Part shown: one piece after another, positions 7,959-17,000 of the stretch | How the letters are laid out: every line of letters starts with the position of its first letter | How positions within the stretch are numbered: the first letter of the stretch is position 1 | Origin: Acidobacteriaceae bacterium | Lineage (GTDB): Bacteria > Acidobacteriota > Terriglobia > Terriglobales > Acidobacteriaceae | DNA: 34,222 nt | Assembly: GCA_003168355.1 (NCBI GenBank) | Contig: PMSQ01000150.1 | Location: 25,205-59,426 of the forward strand | Reading direction: 5' to 3' | Made by a program: the position numbers and the translations under genes | The notes under the pieces: generated by a model | What the model saw: the letters and a program-made list of their open reading frames with translations, nothing else | What the model was told of the DNA's origin: nothing | The model's database searches: none

Positions 7959-8318
7959 TTAAGAACTGCTTCTGTCCGACGGCCGCACCAGCCACTTCAG
8001 CACCATATTCACCAAGCTAAGCACAATCGCTCCCACAAACGCGGCGAAAAATCCGTGCACTTGAAATCCCGGAGCCAGCAACACTGAAGCGAACTCCAGC
8101 ATCAGCGCGTTAATCACCAGCCAGAACAGTCCCAGCGTGACCAGCGTCAGCGGAAACGTAAGAATCTTCAACACCACACCCACCGTCGCATTGATGAAAC
8201 CGATCACCAGCGCCGCAATCAACGCCGCCACCGGACCGCTTACAGAAATTCCCGGCACCACTCGCGAGACAATCCAGACCGCCAACGCACTCAGAACCCA
8301 GTTCAGCAGCATCCGCAT
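7959..8318 (-). CDS. YvlD / phage holin 4_2-like four-TM membrane protein
   Basis: A 119-residue, almost entirely hydrophobic protein with about four TM segments and the family pattern of MRMLLNWVLSALAVWIVSRVVPGI, followed by GFINATVG, LTFPLTLVTLGLFWLVINALML and a last TM ending LVNMVLKWLVRP. Members (DUF360, YvlD) are common in bacterial chromosomes and are called holin-like from similarity only. No phage gene is nearby, so a prophage origin is not supported. The start at 8318 is fixed by a minus-strand GAGGAG at 6-nt spacing. It is convergent with the SDR gene. Confidence 0.8.
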   Translation of the reverse strand: MRMLLNWVLSALAVWIVSRVVPGISVSGPVAALIAALVIGFINATVGVVLKILTFPLTLVTLGLFWLVINALMLEFASVLLAPGFQVHGFFAAFVGAIVLSLVNMVLKWLVRPSDRSSS

Positions 8319-8497
8319 GTTCGCTCCTCGCGTCCCCTCACCTCGTAACGCGCAACATCATTCCCCGCAAGACTACACCAAGCCGCCGGTCCCCTGTCCC
8401 CGGGTCACAGCTTTCAAATAATTACGTCGCGTGCGCCGTCTTTCCAGCCGCCTGCTGTAAACTACACCATTCAATCTGCTCCCAGGAGAAAGTCCGC

Positions 8498-9343
8498 ATG
8501 CCCGAAGCCGCTCTGACCGGTTCCGAATTCAAAAAGCAGTTGCACCAGGGAATTCCAAAGGTGGGCTTGTTCGTCAACTCCCACAGCCCCACGGTGGCCG
8601 AGCAACTGGCCCATAGCGGCTATGACTGGCTGCTGGTCGATACCCAGCATGGCCCGATGCAGAACGAGAAACTTTCAGCGATGCTGAGCGGCATCGCCAA
8701 CGGCGGCGCCAAATCACTGGTGAGAGTCGGCGCGTACAACGACCGTCCCGGCATCCAGCAGGCACTCGATCTCGGCGCCGATGGCGTTCTCATTCCCTAC
8801 ATCAATACCGCCGAAGAGGCCCGCCAGGCCATCAGTTGCACCAAGTATCCCACCGTGGGTACGCGCTCCGTCTACTTTCCGCAGCGCAGCATGAACAAGG
8901 CAGGGCTCCTCGGCTACGCTGGGAATTTCAACAACGACGGCATCATTGCCCTGCAGGTCGAAACTGCATCCTGCATCGAAAACATCGCCGAAATCGCCGC
9001 CGTTCCCGGTGTCGACATTCTTTTTCTCGGTCAAAACGATCTCTGCATGTCCATGGGCCTCTACAACAAGTATGAGTTCCCTCACATGTATACTTCACCC
9101 GAACTCGATGCCGCCACCAAGAAACTGATCGAACACGCGCGCAAGAACAAGGTAATCCTCGGCCTGTTCCTGTTCGGCACGCCGCGTGTTGGAGAATTTC
9201 TCGACAAAGGGTTCTCTTTCTTTAGCCTCGGCAATGACCTGCACCACCTTCTCACTCAAGTCGGGACCTACGTCAACGACGTGGAGAAAACGTCTCAGGA
9301 AAAAGGAAGATCCTGGAAGCGCCGTCCCACCGCGTTGTTCTAG
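8498..9343 (+). CDS. HpcH/HpaI (2-keto-3-deoxy acid) aldolase family protein
   Basis: A 281-residue TIM-barrel protein. It has the family motifs LLVDTQHGPMQ (His51 as general base; D(T/C)EHG in most members), LVRVGAYNDRPGIQQALDLGADGVLIPYI, LQVETASCIENI (metal-binding Glu) and LFLGQNDLCMSMG. Relatives such as HpaI and RhmA are class II aldolases that cleave 2-keto-3-deoxy acids into pyruvate plus an aldehyde, using a divalent metal. The EHG Glu is replaced by Gln here, and the usual GPxDLS reads GQNDLC, so the substrate may differ. A good AGGAGA Shine-Dalgarno lies upstream of the ATG. It stands alone, with no adjacent sugar-acid dehydratase that would fix a pathway. Confidence 0.85.
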   Translation: MPEAALTGSEFKKQLHQGIPKVGLFVNSHSPTVAEQLAHSGYDWLLVDTQHGPMQNEKLSAMLSGIANGGAKSLVRVGAYNDRPGIQQALDLGADGVLIPYINTAEEARQAISCTKYPTVGTRSVYFPQRSMNKAGLLGYAGNFNNDGIIALQVETASCIENIAEIAAVPGVDILFLGQNDLCMSMGLYNKYEFPHMYTSPELDAATKKLIEHARKNKVILGLFLFGTPRVGEFLDKGFSFFSLGNDLHHLLTQVGTYVNDVEKTSQEKGRSWKRRPTALF

Positions 9344-9447
9344 GTCGGTCGGTCAGATCGCCTGGTGAGATTCATGTGGGACGAACACTTGTGTCCGTCA
9401 CTGCTGGCATTACAATCACTCTCAGCTTCGTTCGGGATCCTTGCCCC

Positions 9448-10098
9448 ATGAGTCTGTTACTCACTGATATCGAAGTTCGCGTGCTCGGCTCTCTGATCGA
9501 AAAAGACATCACCACGCCCGATTACTATCCTTTGTCGCTCAACGCTCTGGTCAACGCCTGCAACCAGAAGAATAATCGCGACCCACTGATGACCCTCGAC
9601 GACAATTCCGTCACTGATGCACTCGCCGCGCTGCAGGAAAAACGTCTCGCCGGCCCCGCCAGCGGCGCCGACAGCCGCGTCACCAAGTACGAGCACCGTC
9701 TGCAGGAAGTTTTCAACTTTGATCGACGCGAGATCGCTATCCTCTGCGTGCTTCTACTTCGCGGCCCTCAAACGCCCGGAGAACTCCGCGGCCGCACCGA
9801 ACGCATGTATCGCTTCGAAGCCCTCGACGACGTAATCTCCACGCTCGACCGACTCAGCCAGCGCCAGCCTCCGCTGGCCTCCGTCTTTCCACGCCAGCCC
9901 GGCACAAAAGAGTCGCGCTACATGCAGCTCTTCTCTGTCGACGCGCCTCCGGCAGAGCTTACGCCCGATCGAGCGCCCTCCAGTTATTCGCCTGGCGCTG
10001 ACCGCCTTGCTCGTCTCGAAAACGAAGTTCTGGAATTAGGAAGGAACGTCGCCGAGATGCAGCAACAACTAGCCGCCTTCCGCAAACAGTTCGAATAA
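9448..10098 (+). CDS. YceH family (DUF480) protein
   Basis: A 216-residue cytoplasmic protein with the DUF480 N-terminal signature: LTDIEVRVLGSLIEKDITTP, then YYPLSLNALVNACNQKNNRDPLM. It forms two winged-helix domains, the second around EIAILCVLLLRGPQTPGELRGR, and ends in a coiled-coil tail (ARLENEVLELGRNVAEMQQQLAAFRKQ). Length agrees with E. coli YceH (215). The fold suggests DNA or protein binding, but no molecular role is established. The ATG at 9448 aligns with the usual family start; the frame continues upstream to a GTG at 9376, which is less likely. Confidence 0.9.
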   Translation: MSLLLTDIEVRVLGSLIEKDITTPDYYPLSLNALVNACNQKNNRDPLMTLDDNSVTDALAALQEKRLAGPASGADSRVTKYEHRLQEVFNFDRREIAILCVLLLRGPQTPGELRGRTERMYRFEALDDVISTLDRLSQRQPPLASVFPRQPGTKESRYMQLFSVDAPPAELTPDRAPSSYSPGADRLARLENEVLELGRNVAEMQQQLAAFRKQFE

Positions 10099-10237
10099 TG
10101 CGGACCTCGAAATACGATGCGTTCCCCCGTGCCCTCTGTAATTAATTTTCTTCGCGGATGAAAAACACCGCTTGCCTAACCATAGCTTGATGTAGCCTAA
10201 CTAGAAGCGCTGAGCCGAAACCCGCATTGGAGGTCCC

Positions 10238-11119
10238 ATGCATCGCCGCGATTTCCTCATTCGCTCAACCACCACCCTCGGAGCCACTTGGTTTGCCGCG
10301 AAAAAGCTGACTTCGAGAAATCTGCTCGCCGCTCTCGCCGCCCAACCTCTTTTGTCGAAGTTCACCGCCTCCGACACCGTCACCCTCGGCGGCACCGGCA
10401 TCCAGACCAGCCGACTCGCCATGGGCACCGGCACCGTCGGCTCTGGCCATCACTCCAACCAGACCGCGCTCGGCGTCAAAGGACTTTCCGATCTTCTTCT
10501 CAACGGCTACGACCAAGGTCTGCGCTTCTTCGACGCCGCTGATTCCTACGGAAGCCATCCTCACGTCTCCGAAGCGCTCAAGCACGTATCTCGCGACAAA
10601 GTTACCGTGCTGACAAAAACCTGGGCGCGTGATCCCGCCACCGCCCGCGCCGATCTCGACCGCTTCCGCCGCGAGCTCGGTATCGACCACATCGACATTT
10701 GCCTCATGCACTGCGTCACCGAAGCCGATTGGACCGACCGTTTCAAAGGCGTGATGGACATCCTCTCCGAAGCCAAGCAAAAGGGAATCATCCGCGCCCA
10801 CGGCTGTTCCTGTCACAGCATCGAGGCGCTGCGCGCCGCCGCCACGTCTCCGTGGGTGGAGGTCGATCTAGCCCGCATCAATCCCATCGGCTCGCACATG
10901 GACGCCGACCCTCAAACTGTAGTCAGCGTCCTGCGCGAAATGAAAGCTGCGGGAAAAGCCGTGATCGGCATGAAGGTTCTTGGCCAGGGCGACCTGCGCA
11001 ACCGCCAAGATGAAGCGATCAAATATGCGCTGTCGCTCGGCGTCCTCGACGCCTTCACCATCGGCGCCGAAAGCAAGTCCGAACAGGTAGACCTGATCCG
11101 CCGCATCGCAAGCGCGTGA
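10238..11119 (+). CDS. Tat-exported aldo/keto reductase
   Basis: A 293-residue protein starting HRRDFLIRS, a twin-arginine Tat motif (RRxFL) followed by a modestly hydrophobic stretch. The rest is an aldo/keto reductase barrel: VTLGGTGIQTSRLAMGTGT, FFDAADSYG (Asp99 and Tyr104), VTVLTKT (Lys127) and DICLMHC (His158), so the full Asp-Tyr-Lys-His tetrad is present. Tat export suggests it folds with its nicotinamide cofactor in the cytoplasm and is then moved to the periplasm, or is membrane-tethered. The substrate is unknown. The start is supported by GGAGG 5 nt upstream of the ATG. Similar Tat-signal AKRs are common in Acidobacteriota and Planctomycetota. Confidence 0.85.
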   Translation: MHRRDFLIRSTTTLGATWFAAKKLTSRNLLAALAAQPLLSKFTASDTVTLGGTGIQTSRLAMGTGTVGSGHHSNQTALGVKGLSDLLLNGYDQGLRFFDAADSYGSHPHVSEALKHVSRDKVTVLTKTWARDPATARADLDRFRRELGIDHIDICLMHCVTEADWTDRFKGVMDILSEAKQKGIIRAHGCSCHSIEALRAAATSPWVEVDLARINPIGSHMDADPQTVVSVLREMKAAGKAVIGMKVLGQGDLRNRQDEAIKYALSLGVLDAFTIGAESKSEQVDLIRRIASA

Positions 11120-11153
11120 TCACAATTAGAAGATTCAATAATTGATTATGTGG

Positions 11154-11173
11154 GACAGCCGCCCTCGGCTGTC
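11154..11173. repeat. dispersed hairpin repeat
   Basis: A perfect 8-bp stem GACAGCCG / CGGCTGTC encloses the loop CCCT, within TGGGACAGCCGCCCTCGG. It lies 35 bases after the AKR stop codon. I recognise this as a type of small dispersed element seen in acidobacterial genomes; it might also help terminate the AKR transcript, but there is no U-tract. Confidence 0.5.
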
Positions 11174-11363
11174 GGGCCCAGCCCGAGCTGGTTAACTCGA
11201 AAATCGCCCATCCAAGCCGTGTCCCCCGCCCCACATAGTGTCCGCCTCACCACGACCGCAAACATCTCGCTCCTTTCTAACCTCCGTAAAATCAGCGCCC
11301 GCACTATTGGCCCATTCCTTGCACTCTTCCAGTGCGCTGCTAAGCAGCAGGAGGTGACCAACC

Positions 11364-12332
11364 ATGACCCGTATCAACCTGTTCCGCTCCAAGCCGTTTC
11401 GCACCGCCCCATCAACCCTCGACTCCGTTGCCTGGGGTAAAACCAATTTCGACAAAACCAATTTCGACAAAACCACCAGCACTCTGATTTTCGCCGGGCT
11501 CCTGATCGCTTGTTCCCTGACCGTCGGATGCTCCAGCGACAAACCCAAACCAGTAAGCTCGACTAGCCAGCCCCCAATCACGCAGCCGGTTACAACTGGT
11601 CCCGCGCCCAGCCCGGCGCCGCCTGTGTTGCAAGCCACGACCAAAGCGTTACACAAGAAAGTTGTTCGCAAAGCTCCAGCAACCGTAACGTACACTGACA
11701 AAACTTTCGGAGTTTCGTTTGAGTACCCGCGCAAGTATGCGCTCGAAACCGGCGACGCCGCCACTGAACTCGTCTCGTCCAGCCCCATTCCTATGGACTT
11801 CGTACAACCCGGTGGAGTCGCGCTCGCAGCCGTCGCCCTTCCCGAGTCCACTTATCCCAACTCGGACCTGGACTCGGCCTTCTTCAACGTCAGCGTGAAC
11901 AAAACTCTTAGCGCCGAGCAGTGCGGGGAATTCTCCGTCCCACAGCCGGATCCCACGGTTCCGGCCAATCCCGCCGTCCAGGCCAAGGCTCAGCTCTCGA
12001 CGGCGCCCATTTCCAAATTGATGATCGGTGACATGGAACTCCAATCCGCCGAAACCAATGCCACTCAGGGACCACGCGAGGAAGTGTCGAAGTATTATCA
12101 CGTCTTCCAGAACGGCGCCTGCTATGAGTTCGCTCTGAAAGTCGCAACCACTGGACCCGACACTGCATCCGCGGTAGAAACCACCACAAAACGCATCGAC
12201 CGCGATGAAGTCTTCCAGCGCCTGGAAAAAATCCTGGCCACGGTCAAGATGAATCCCATCGCTGCTCCCGAAGTCAACGCCGAGGTCAAAACGAACGTCC
12301 AACCCACGGCCGCTGGAACCCCAGCTCAGTAA
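11364..12332 (+). CDS. predicted secreted lipoprotein, unknown function
   Basis: A 322-residue protein with a very strong AGGAGGTGA Shine-Dalgarno before the ATG. The hydrophobic segment TLIFAGLLIACSLTVGC ends in a lipobox (LTVGC, Cys56), so the mature protein is probably lipid-anchored. The n-region before it is about 38 residues, unusually long, and contains a duplicated TNFDK encoded by a 15-bp direct repeat. After the Cys comes a Pro/Ser/Thr-rich linker, then a globular part starting at about residue 108 (TVTYTDKTFGVSFEYPRKYAL). This resembles PsbP/DUF1795-like domains that bind small ligands, but I do not claim the family. The C-terminus is Ala/Pro-rich again. Confidence 0.75.
   Translation: MTRINLFRSKPFRTAPSTLDSVAWGKTNFDKTNFDKTTSTLIFAGLLIACSLTVGCSSDKPKPVSSTSQPPITQPVTTGPAPSPAPPVLQATTKALHKKVVRKAPATVTYTDKTFGVSFEYPRKYALETGDAATELVSSSPIPMDFVQPGGVALAAVALPESTYPNSDLDSAFFNVSVNKTLSAEQCGEFSVPQPDPTVPANPAVQAKAQLSTAPISKLMIGDMELQSAETNATQGPREEVSKYYHVFQNGACYEFALKVATTGPDTASAVETTTKRIDRDEVFQRLEKILATVKMNPIAAPEVNAEVKTNVQPTAAGTPAQ
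11439..11475. repeat. 15-bp direct repeat inside a coding region
   Basis: AAAACCAATTTCGAC occurs at 11439-11453 and again at 11454-11468, followed by a partial third copy (11469-11475). It keeps frame and encodes the repeated residues KTNFD in the lipoprotein leader. Confidence 0.9.
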
Positions 12333-12340
12333 CCGCAAAA

Positions 12341-12371
12341 CGGCGCCGGTCATAATTCATGACCGGCGCCG
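12341..12371. terminator. 13-bp perfect hairpin between convergent genes
   Basis: CGGCGCCGGTCAT (12341-12353) pairs with its exact complement at 12359-12371 around an AATTC loop. It starts 8 bases after the lipoprotein stop codon and is convergent with the HAD gene. It is very stable, but without a clear U-tract on either side. Confidence 0.6.
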
Positions 12372-12376
12372 TGTAG

Positions 12377-12396
12377 AGCGGGCGTCCTCGCCCGCT
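12377..12396 (+). terminator. hairpin repeat with T-rich tail, probable terminator
   Basis: AGCGGGCG / CGCCCGCT (8 bp, loop TCCT) is followed by ACTTTTGCTTTT. The stem plus T-rich tail fits an intrinsic terminator for the plus-strand lipoprotein gene. The same stem (GCGGGCGTCCTCGCCCGC) is a form I associate with dispersed acidobacterial repeats. Confidence 0.55.
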
Positions 12397-12442
12397 ACTT
12401 TTGCTTTTGCCCTGAACTTACAGCACGCCTCTCCTCGCGTTC

Positions 12443-13096
12443 TTACACAACCGGCAAGATGGAAAATCCCATCGCGTCCAAATCTTTCCGAAGATCCTCC
12501 ACAGATCGAAACCGCACCGCACAAATTCCGAGATCTCTCGCCGCTTGCACATTGATCTCGCGATCATCCACAAAGAGCGTCTCCTCGGGCTTAACCCCGA
12601 GCCCTCGCAGCGTATGTTCATAGATGGCAGCGTCCGGCTTGATCAAGCGAACTTCCGCGGAAAATGTTCTGAAGTCGAAAAGATCCAGCCAGTCGAAATT
12701 TTCGCGCATGTAATCAATCATGGCCGGATGCATATTCGAAAGAAGTCCGGTCTTGATTCCTCCGCGACGGAGTTGCCCCAGCCAAGCTACCATTTGCGCG
12801 TTCACATTTGCCCACATCTCAATGTCCCATTTGTACACTTGCTCCAGTTGCTCGGCATCGATTCCTATGCCAGAGTCTTCCGCCAACGCGGTCCAATAGG
12901 CTTCCGCTGTCAAATCTCCCCGATCGAACGCACCCCGGTTCTTTTCCCACGTCGGACGAAATGAATTTCCCTCTGCGCCGAATACTCTCGCCAGGCGATC
13001 GAATTCCTCGTCCGATGCTCGATGACAGAGCACCTCGCCGTAATCCAGAACCACTGCATTGATCCTCGCCTCGCTGCGCCTGCTTCCAATTGCCAT
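12443..13096 (-). CDS. HAD-superfamily hydrolase (subfamily IA, YihX-like)
   Basis: A 217-residue cytoplasmic protein with the four HAD motifs: VVLDYGEVL (nucleophile Asp18; the usual second Asp is replaced, as in the DxGxV group), LLSNMH (motif II), LIKPDAAIYEH (motif III Lys) and LFVDDREINVQAA (motif IV acidic pair). A helical cap lies between motifs I and II. The closest known type is the YihX/epoxide-hydrolase N-terminal-like phosphatases, which act on sugar phosphates such as alpha-glucose-1-phosphate. The loss of the second Asp in motif I makes general phosphatase chemistry less certain. AGGGG precedes the ATG at a plausible distance. It is convergent with the lipoprotein gene. Confidence 0.85.
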   Translation of the reverse strand: MAIGSRRSEARINAVVLDYGEVLCHRASDEEFDRLARVFGAEGNSFRPTWEKNRGAFDRGDLTAEAYWTALAEDSGIGIDAEQLEQVYKWDIEMWANVNAQMVAWLGQLRRGGIKTGLLSNMHPAMIDYMRENFDWLDLFDFRTFSAEVRLIKPDAAIYEHTLRGLGVKPEETLFVDDREINVQAARDLGICAVRFRSVEDLRKDLDAMGFSILPVV

Positions 13097-13188
13097 TCGT
13101 ATGCCCCTGTTGGTGTTGAGCCTCTTTGTTTATACCCGACAACCACCGAAGCCTGGCGCGCGCAACGATCTCTGAGAGTCGCCGAGAG

Positions 13189-13686
13189 CTAGGCCTGCCC
13201 CTCGCTCTCTGGTTGCGCCACCAGCAGCAGCACGATGCCGATAATGGTGAACATGCGAAAGGCCGCGTCCTGGCCATTCCACGTCTTTGACTGCCACATC
13301 AGGAACCACTCGCCGCCTAAGCTGAGAAAGGCGACCAACCACATGAGGAGAGCGCATGTGAGCGCCGTAATTGCGACCCGCTTGGCCTGATTGAACGCTT
13401 CCGCAGGTCTCCGCAAAGCTCGCGCCAGATTCAGTCCGCCCCACCAGCACAGAACCATCGTAATGGTCTCCCACGCGACGATCGAGGCATAAGAAAAAAT
13501 GTGCCACGCCGGCGAATTCAGAGCGCGCCACATCCCGCGATTGCCGGGTAAGGTCGAGTCCATCATCAAAACGTGGCGCACAAACTGGTAGTTCGATTCG
13601 TAGTCCGTCGTATTGTTGAGAACGACGAATGAATAGAAGCCCGCCACCGCAAAGACCAGCAGCACCTTGGCAATGCGCAGGGTCAT
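13189..13686 (-). CDS. DUF2165 small integral membrane protein
   Basis: A 165-residue protein with four predicted TM segments and the DUF2165 pattern: a first TM, then VVLNNTTDYESNYQFVRHVLMMDST, a TM with WETITMVLCWWGG, a TM ending WLVAFLSLGGEWFLMWQSKTWNGQ, and a last TM (FTIIGIVLLLV). The function of the family is unknown. The start is set by AAGGAGA just upstream of the ATG at 13686; the frame continues to an upstream codon at 13722 without support. It lies upstream of, and in the same direction as, the HAD gene, with 92 bases between them. Confidence 0.85.
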   Translation of the reverse strand: MTLRIAKVLLVFAVAGFYSFVVLNNTTDYESNYQFVRHVLMMDSTLPGNRGMWRALNSPAWHIFSYASIVAWETITMVLCWWGGLNLARALRRPAEAFNQAKRVAITALTCALLMWLVAFLSLGGEWFLMWQSKTWNGQDAAFRMFTIIGIVLLLVAQPESEGQA

Positions 13687-13758
13687 GGTTTCTCCTTGCC
13701 GATGCTGAGGCGGGGAGAACAATTCTGCTGCGCGATGGGGTAATCATCCTGCACTGAT

Positions 13759-13920
13759 TCATCCGCGGCCGCTGAGTTCCCCATCGCCCGATACGTGTCC
13801 TAGTCGATAGTACGCGGCGGGCTGAGCAGAATCCAATTCCACTGCACGCGCAAAGGCGGCTACAGCTTCACTGTACTGTTTCTGCTGCATAGGAACAGCA
13901 CCCGAATCAACGTAGGCGGT
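13759..13920 (-). pseudogene. remnant of a TPR-containing gene
   Basis: The minus strand of this spacer reads as a single TPR unit: an Ala-rich start, QKQYSEAVAAFARAVELD, then SAQPAAYYRLGHV, ending at a TGA at 13759. The match to the TPR consensus (YxEAxxxFxxAxxLxP...AYxxLG) is clear, but there is no ribosome-binding site, the frame is only about 54-65 codons, and the nearest in-frame ATG (13890) is inside the repeat. I read it as the tail of a decayed TPR gene lying in the 338-base gap downstream of the TonB-dependent receptor. Nothing else is recognisable in that gap. Confidence 0.55.
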
Positions 13921-14024
13921 GCGATGGTCACTTTTGGGACCATGATAAGGAAAATGTTAATTGCGCTTTCGCATCATCTCGCGCACGGCAAAGGCGCCGG
14001 GTTCGGGAGCAGCGAGTCCGCAGT

Positions 14025-17000
14025 TCAGAACTCGAACCGCAAGCCGAATTGAAAATACCTGGGCAGATAGCCATTCGCATCCGAGCTGATTGTGCCAAAC
14101 GTACTATCCCCAAGACCGGTGTCCGGCGCTGCGAAGCGCGGATGATTGGCGAGGTTGAATATCTCAGCTCGCACTTCCACCTTCATGCCTTCTTTCGGTA
14201 CAAAAGACTTGTAAAGATTCAGGTCCACGTTGTGGATGCCGTTGACCCGCAAGCCGGAAAAGTAGCGTGGAGCATTGCCTGGGTTCTGATCACCTGGGTC
14301 CGCAAAGCAGCTCGCATTAAAGAAGGCGGCAACGGGGGAAAGGCCGGCGCTTTCGGCTGCCGAGTTCTGTTGCGAATTCAATGCAACGTCCTTCATGCTC
14401 ATACCACTCTTAAGCTGGGGACAAACGACACTGGGACGCTGGCTGCCATTCGCCAGCCGCCCGAACGTATCCGAGATCGCCATGGGTTGACCGGACTGTT
14501 CCGTGATCAAGGTGGCGATCGACCAGCCGCCAACGACGGCGTCGAGTGCGCGGTTCATATTGCCATCAATCCATTGATCGCGGCCTACCGGCATGTCTAC
14601 GACCACGGCGGCCGCGAGCCGCTGCGGCGTGTCATTAGCGCTGATGCTGTGCTCCAAGTTCAGACGGTCGAGCTGTTGCGGCATGCCGGCGCTCAGCGAG
14701 CCAACAAAGTTGTTCCTGCCTGCCGAGGAATCGTCGGTCGACTTCGACACGGTATAGTTGCCCTCGAAGCTGACGTGGTGCGTCGTGCGCTTCTGGAAGC
14801 GGATCTGCATCGCGTTGTACCAGGAATTCGCCTCCTCCAGCATCAGGCCTTCGAAGTCTCCGGTAAATTGAGGGTACGGATTGAGCAGATACCCCAATGG
14901 AATCTGCTGAGTGGTGTAGAGCGCATCGGGCTGGTTGAAGCATGGGGCGGACGGCGCCGGAGTGCAAGGGGTACTGAACATGGGGAAGAACGGATTATTC
15001 ACGAGCGTCTGCAGAAAATTGCTCACGCAACTATCTGCCGAGCAAGTCGGATCGGTGGGGGTCACAGCGGCGGAAATCTGCGCCAGCAATGTCGACGGCA
15101 TGAAGTCCCGGTTGTTCGTCCCGGACCAGGGCAGATGGGTGGCCCGGTTGGCAACGTAGTCCACGCCGATGACGATCTGGCTAGGCAATTCGCGCTGGAT
15201 TCCCAGGTTCCACTGGTAAATGTCGGCGTCCCGCGCCGCACTCGTGCCCAGGTCGTTATTGTTAGCGTATCCCCAATTCGCCAGTGCACCATACTCTGTG
15301 CCCTGCGGACCGCTAAATCCGTTGGGGAACGGATTTTCCAGAGTCGCGTTTTGGCTCGCAAAATTGTTCTGCGTAAAGAACATCGTGGCGGTTTCGCGGA
15401 ACGCGGTTCCCGGATATTGGAAATTTGTGGCCGGGCTCATTCCAAAATAAATTCCCACCCCGCCGCGCACGACCGTTTTCGAATCGATCCCGTAGGCAAA
15501 ACCCAGCCTCGGTCCAAAGTCTTTGCGGTACGCTGGAACGCTTCTCATGCTGGAAGTAGGGAACTCCGTCGTGCCGTACAGTTCCTCCGAGGACGGTAGA
15601 TTCAATCCAATTCCTTGCATCGCCGCCTGCGCACTCGTCGCACCCCCACTGGCGAGGTTGATGCCGACGCCAGTGTCAGCCGTGAAATTGCTGAACTCAA
15701 TCCGGTTGTACCGCTCGTTGTACGGCGTGCTCCATTCATACCGCAGGCCGAGGTTCAGTGTGAGCTTCGAGTTCACTTTCCAATCGTCCTGGACATAAAA
15801 CCCGGTCTCGGCCGACTTGTTCGCCACCGAGGGATACACGATGAGCGAAGTCGGTTCCGAAGAAAAAGGATTGATATTGTCGGCGTAGCCGAAAAGAAGG
15901 CTGGCAAATGGGTTGCCCGTAAGATTGTTGTTAGAATCGGTCTCGCTGTTCGGACTCGGCGACGTAGTGTAATCCGAAAAGTTGAGGGCTCCGGTGGGAT
16001 CCGGCGGCTGGAAGAAGTTGTTGTAGAAAAGTCTCTGCTCGCCGCCGATCTTGATCAAGTGCGAACCTTTGGAAACGACCAACTGAGACGAATAACTATA
16101 CAGAGTGTGCGCGAAGGTCGTGTTCACACAGCACTGGTCGAAAAGATCGGCAGTGGTCGATGCATCCGACGCGAGGGCAGCTCCCGTCATGTAGAACGCC
16201 GGCATTCGGTCCAACCCATTGGCCTGCTCGAACACTGCCGGCAATGGTGGAAGCCCGTTTGCCTGCTGCGCGGCGTTGAAGCTGGAAATCGTGGGAATAT
16301 TCGTCGTTTCCGCTTCGTGCACCCGGTCCACCGCAAAACGGTTGGTCCAGACAATGCGCGGATTGAGAGTCCAGGTGTATTCGAGCGAGCCGTTTTGCGC
16401 CCTCGTGGGACTGCCTGCGATTCCGTCTCCGGTTCCGTTGTTATCGAAGCCGTCTCCCAGAATATATGGAGTGTAATAATTGGATGTCTCTCGGCTGTAG
16501 CGGCCGCTAATGCGCTGCTTGTCGTTAATCTGATGATCCAATTTGATGTCGAACTGATAATCCGGTGCGTGTGCTACGCCGCTGAATAGGTAGTTGTTAA
16601 ATTCTCCCGGCAGGTTGGGTTGCGGATAGAGATTGAGAATAGCCCGCCCAATGGGGTCGACCTCGCTTGCAGGTATGACGTTCAACGGCCCGTTGTTCTT
16701 AACGCCGACCTGCGACCTCGACACGCACGGACTCCCACAGGTCGTTGGGTCGTAAATGTTTGTCGCCGTCGCTGAGAAATCGGGGTTTTGCGCTCGCTCC
16801 GCCAAGGTCGGCACAGTCGCAACATTGTTGAACCCATTGTTGGCGCGAACTTTTTCAAAATCGACAAAAAAGAAAGTTCGGTTCTTCCGGATCGGCCCGC
16901 CGATTGAAAAGCCTCCCTGGTCGCGCTTGCTATCTGGTTTGGGACTGGGTTCAGGGTTAAAGAAATCGCGAGCGTCCATCTGCGGGCGCTGTAGGAAATA

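Noticed and set aside
7959-8318. Prophage signal from the holin-like protein
   Set aside because: The YvlD/holin 4_2 family is common in chromosomes and no lysis, integrase or structural phage gene is nearby.
14049-16589. Long plus-strand open frames (516 and 324 codons) opposite the TonB receptor
   Set aside because: They are antisense to a well-supported receptor, have Arg/Gly/Val-rich sequence without domains, and arise from GC-rich codon bias.
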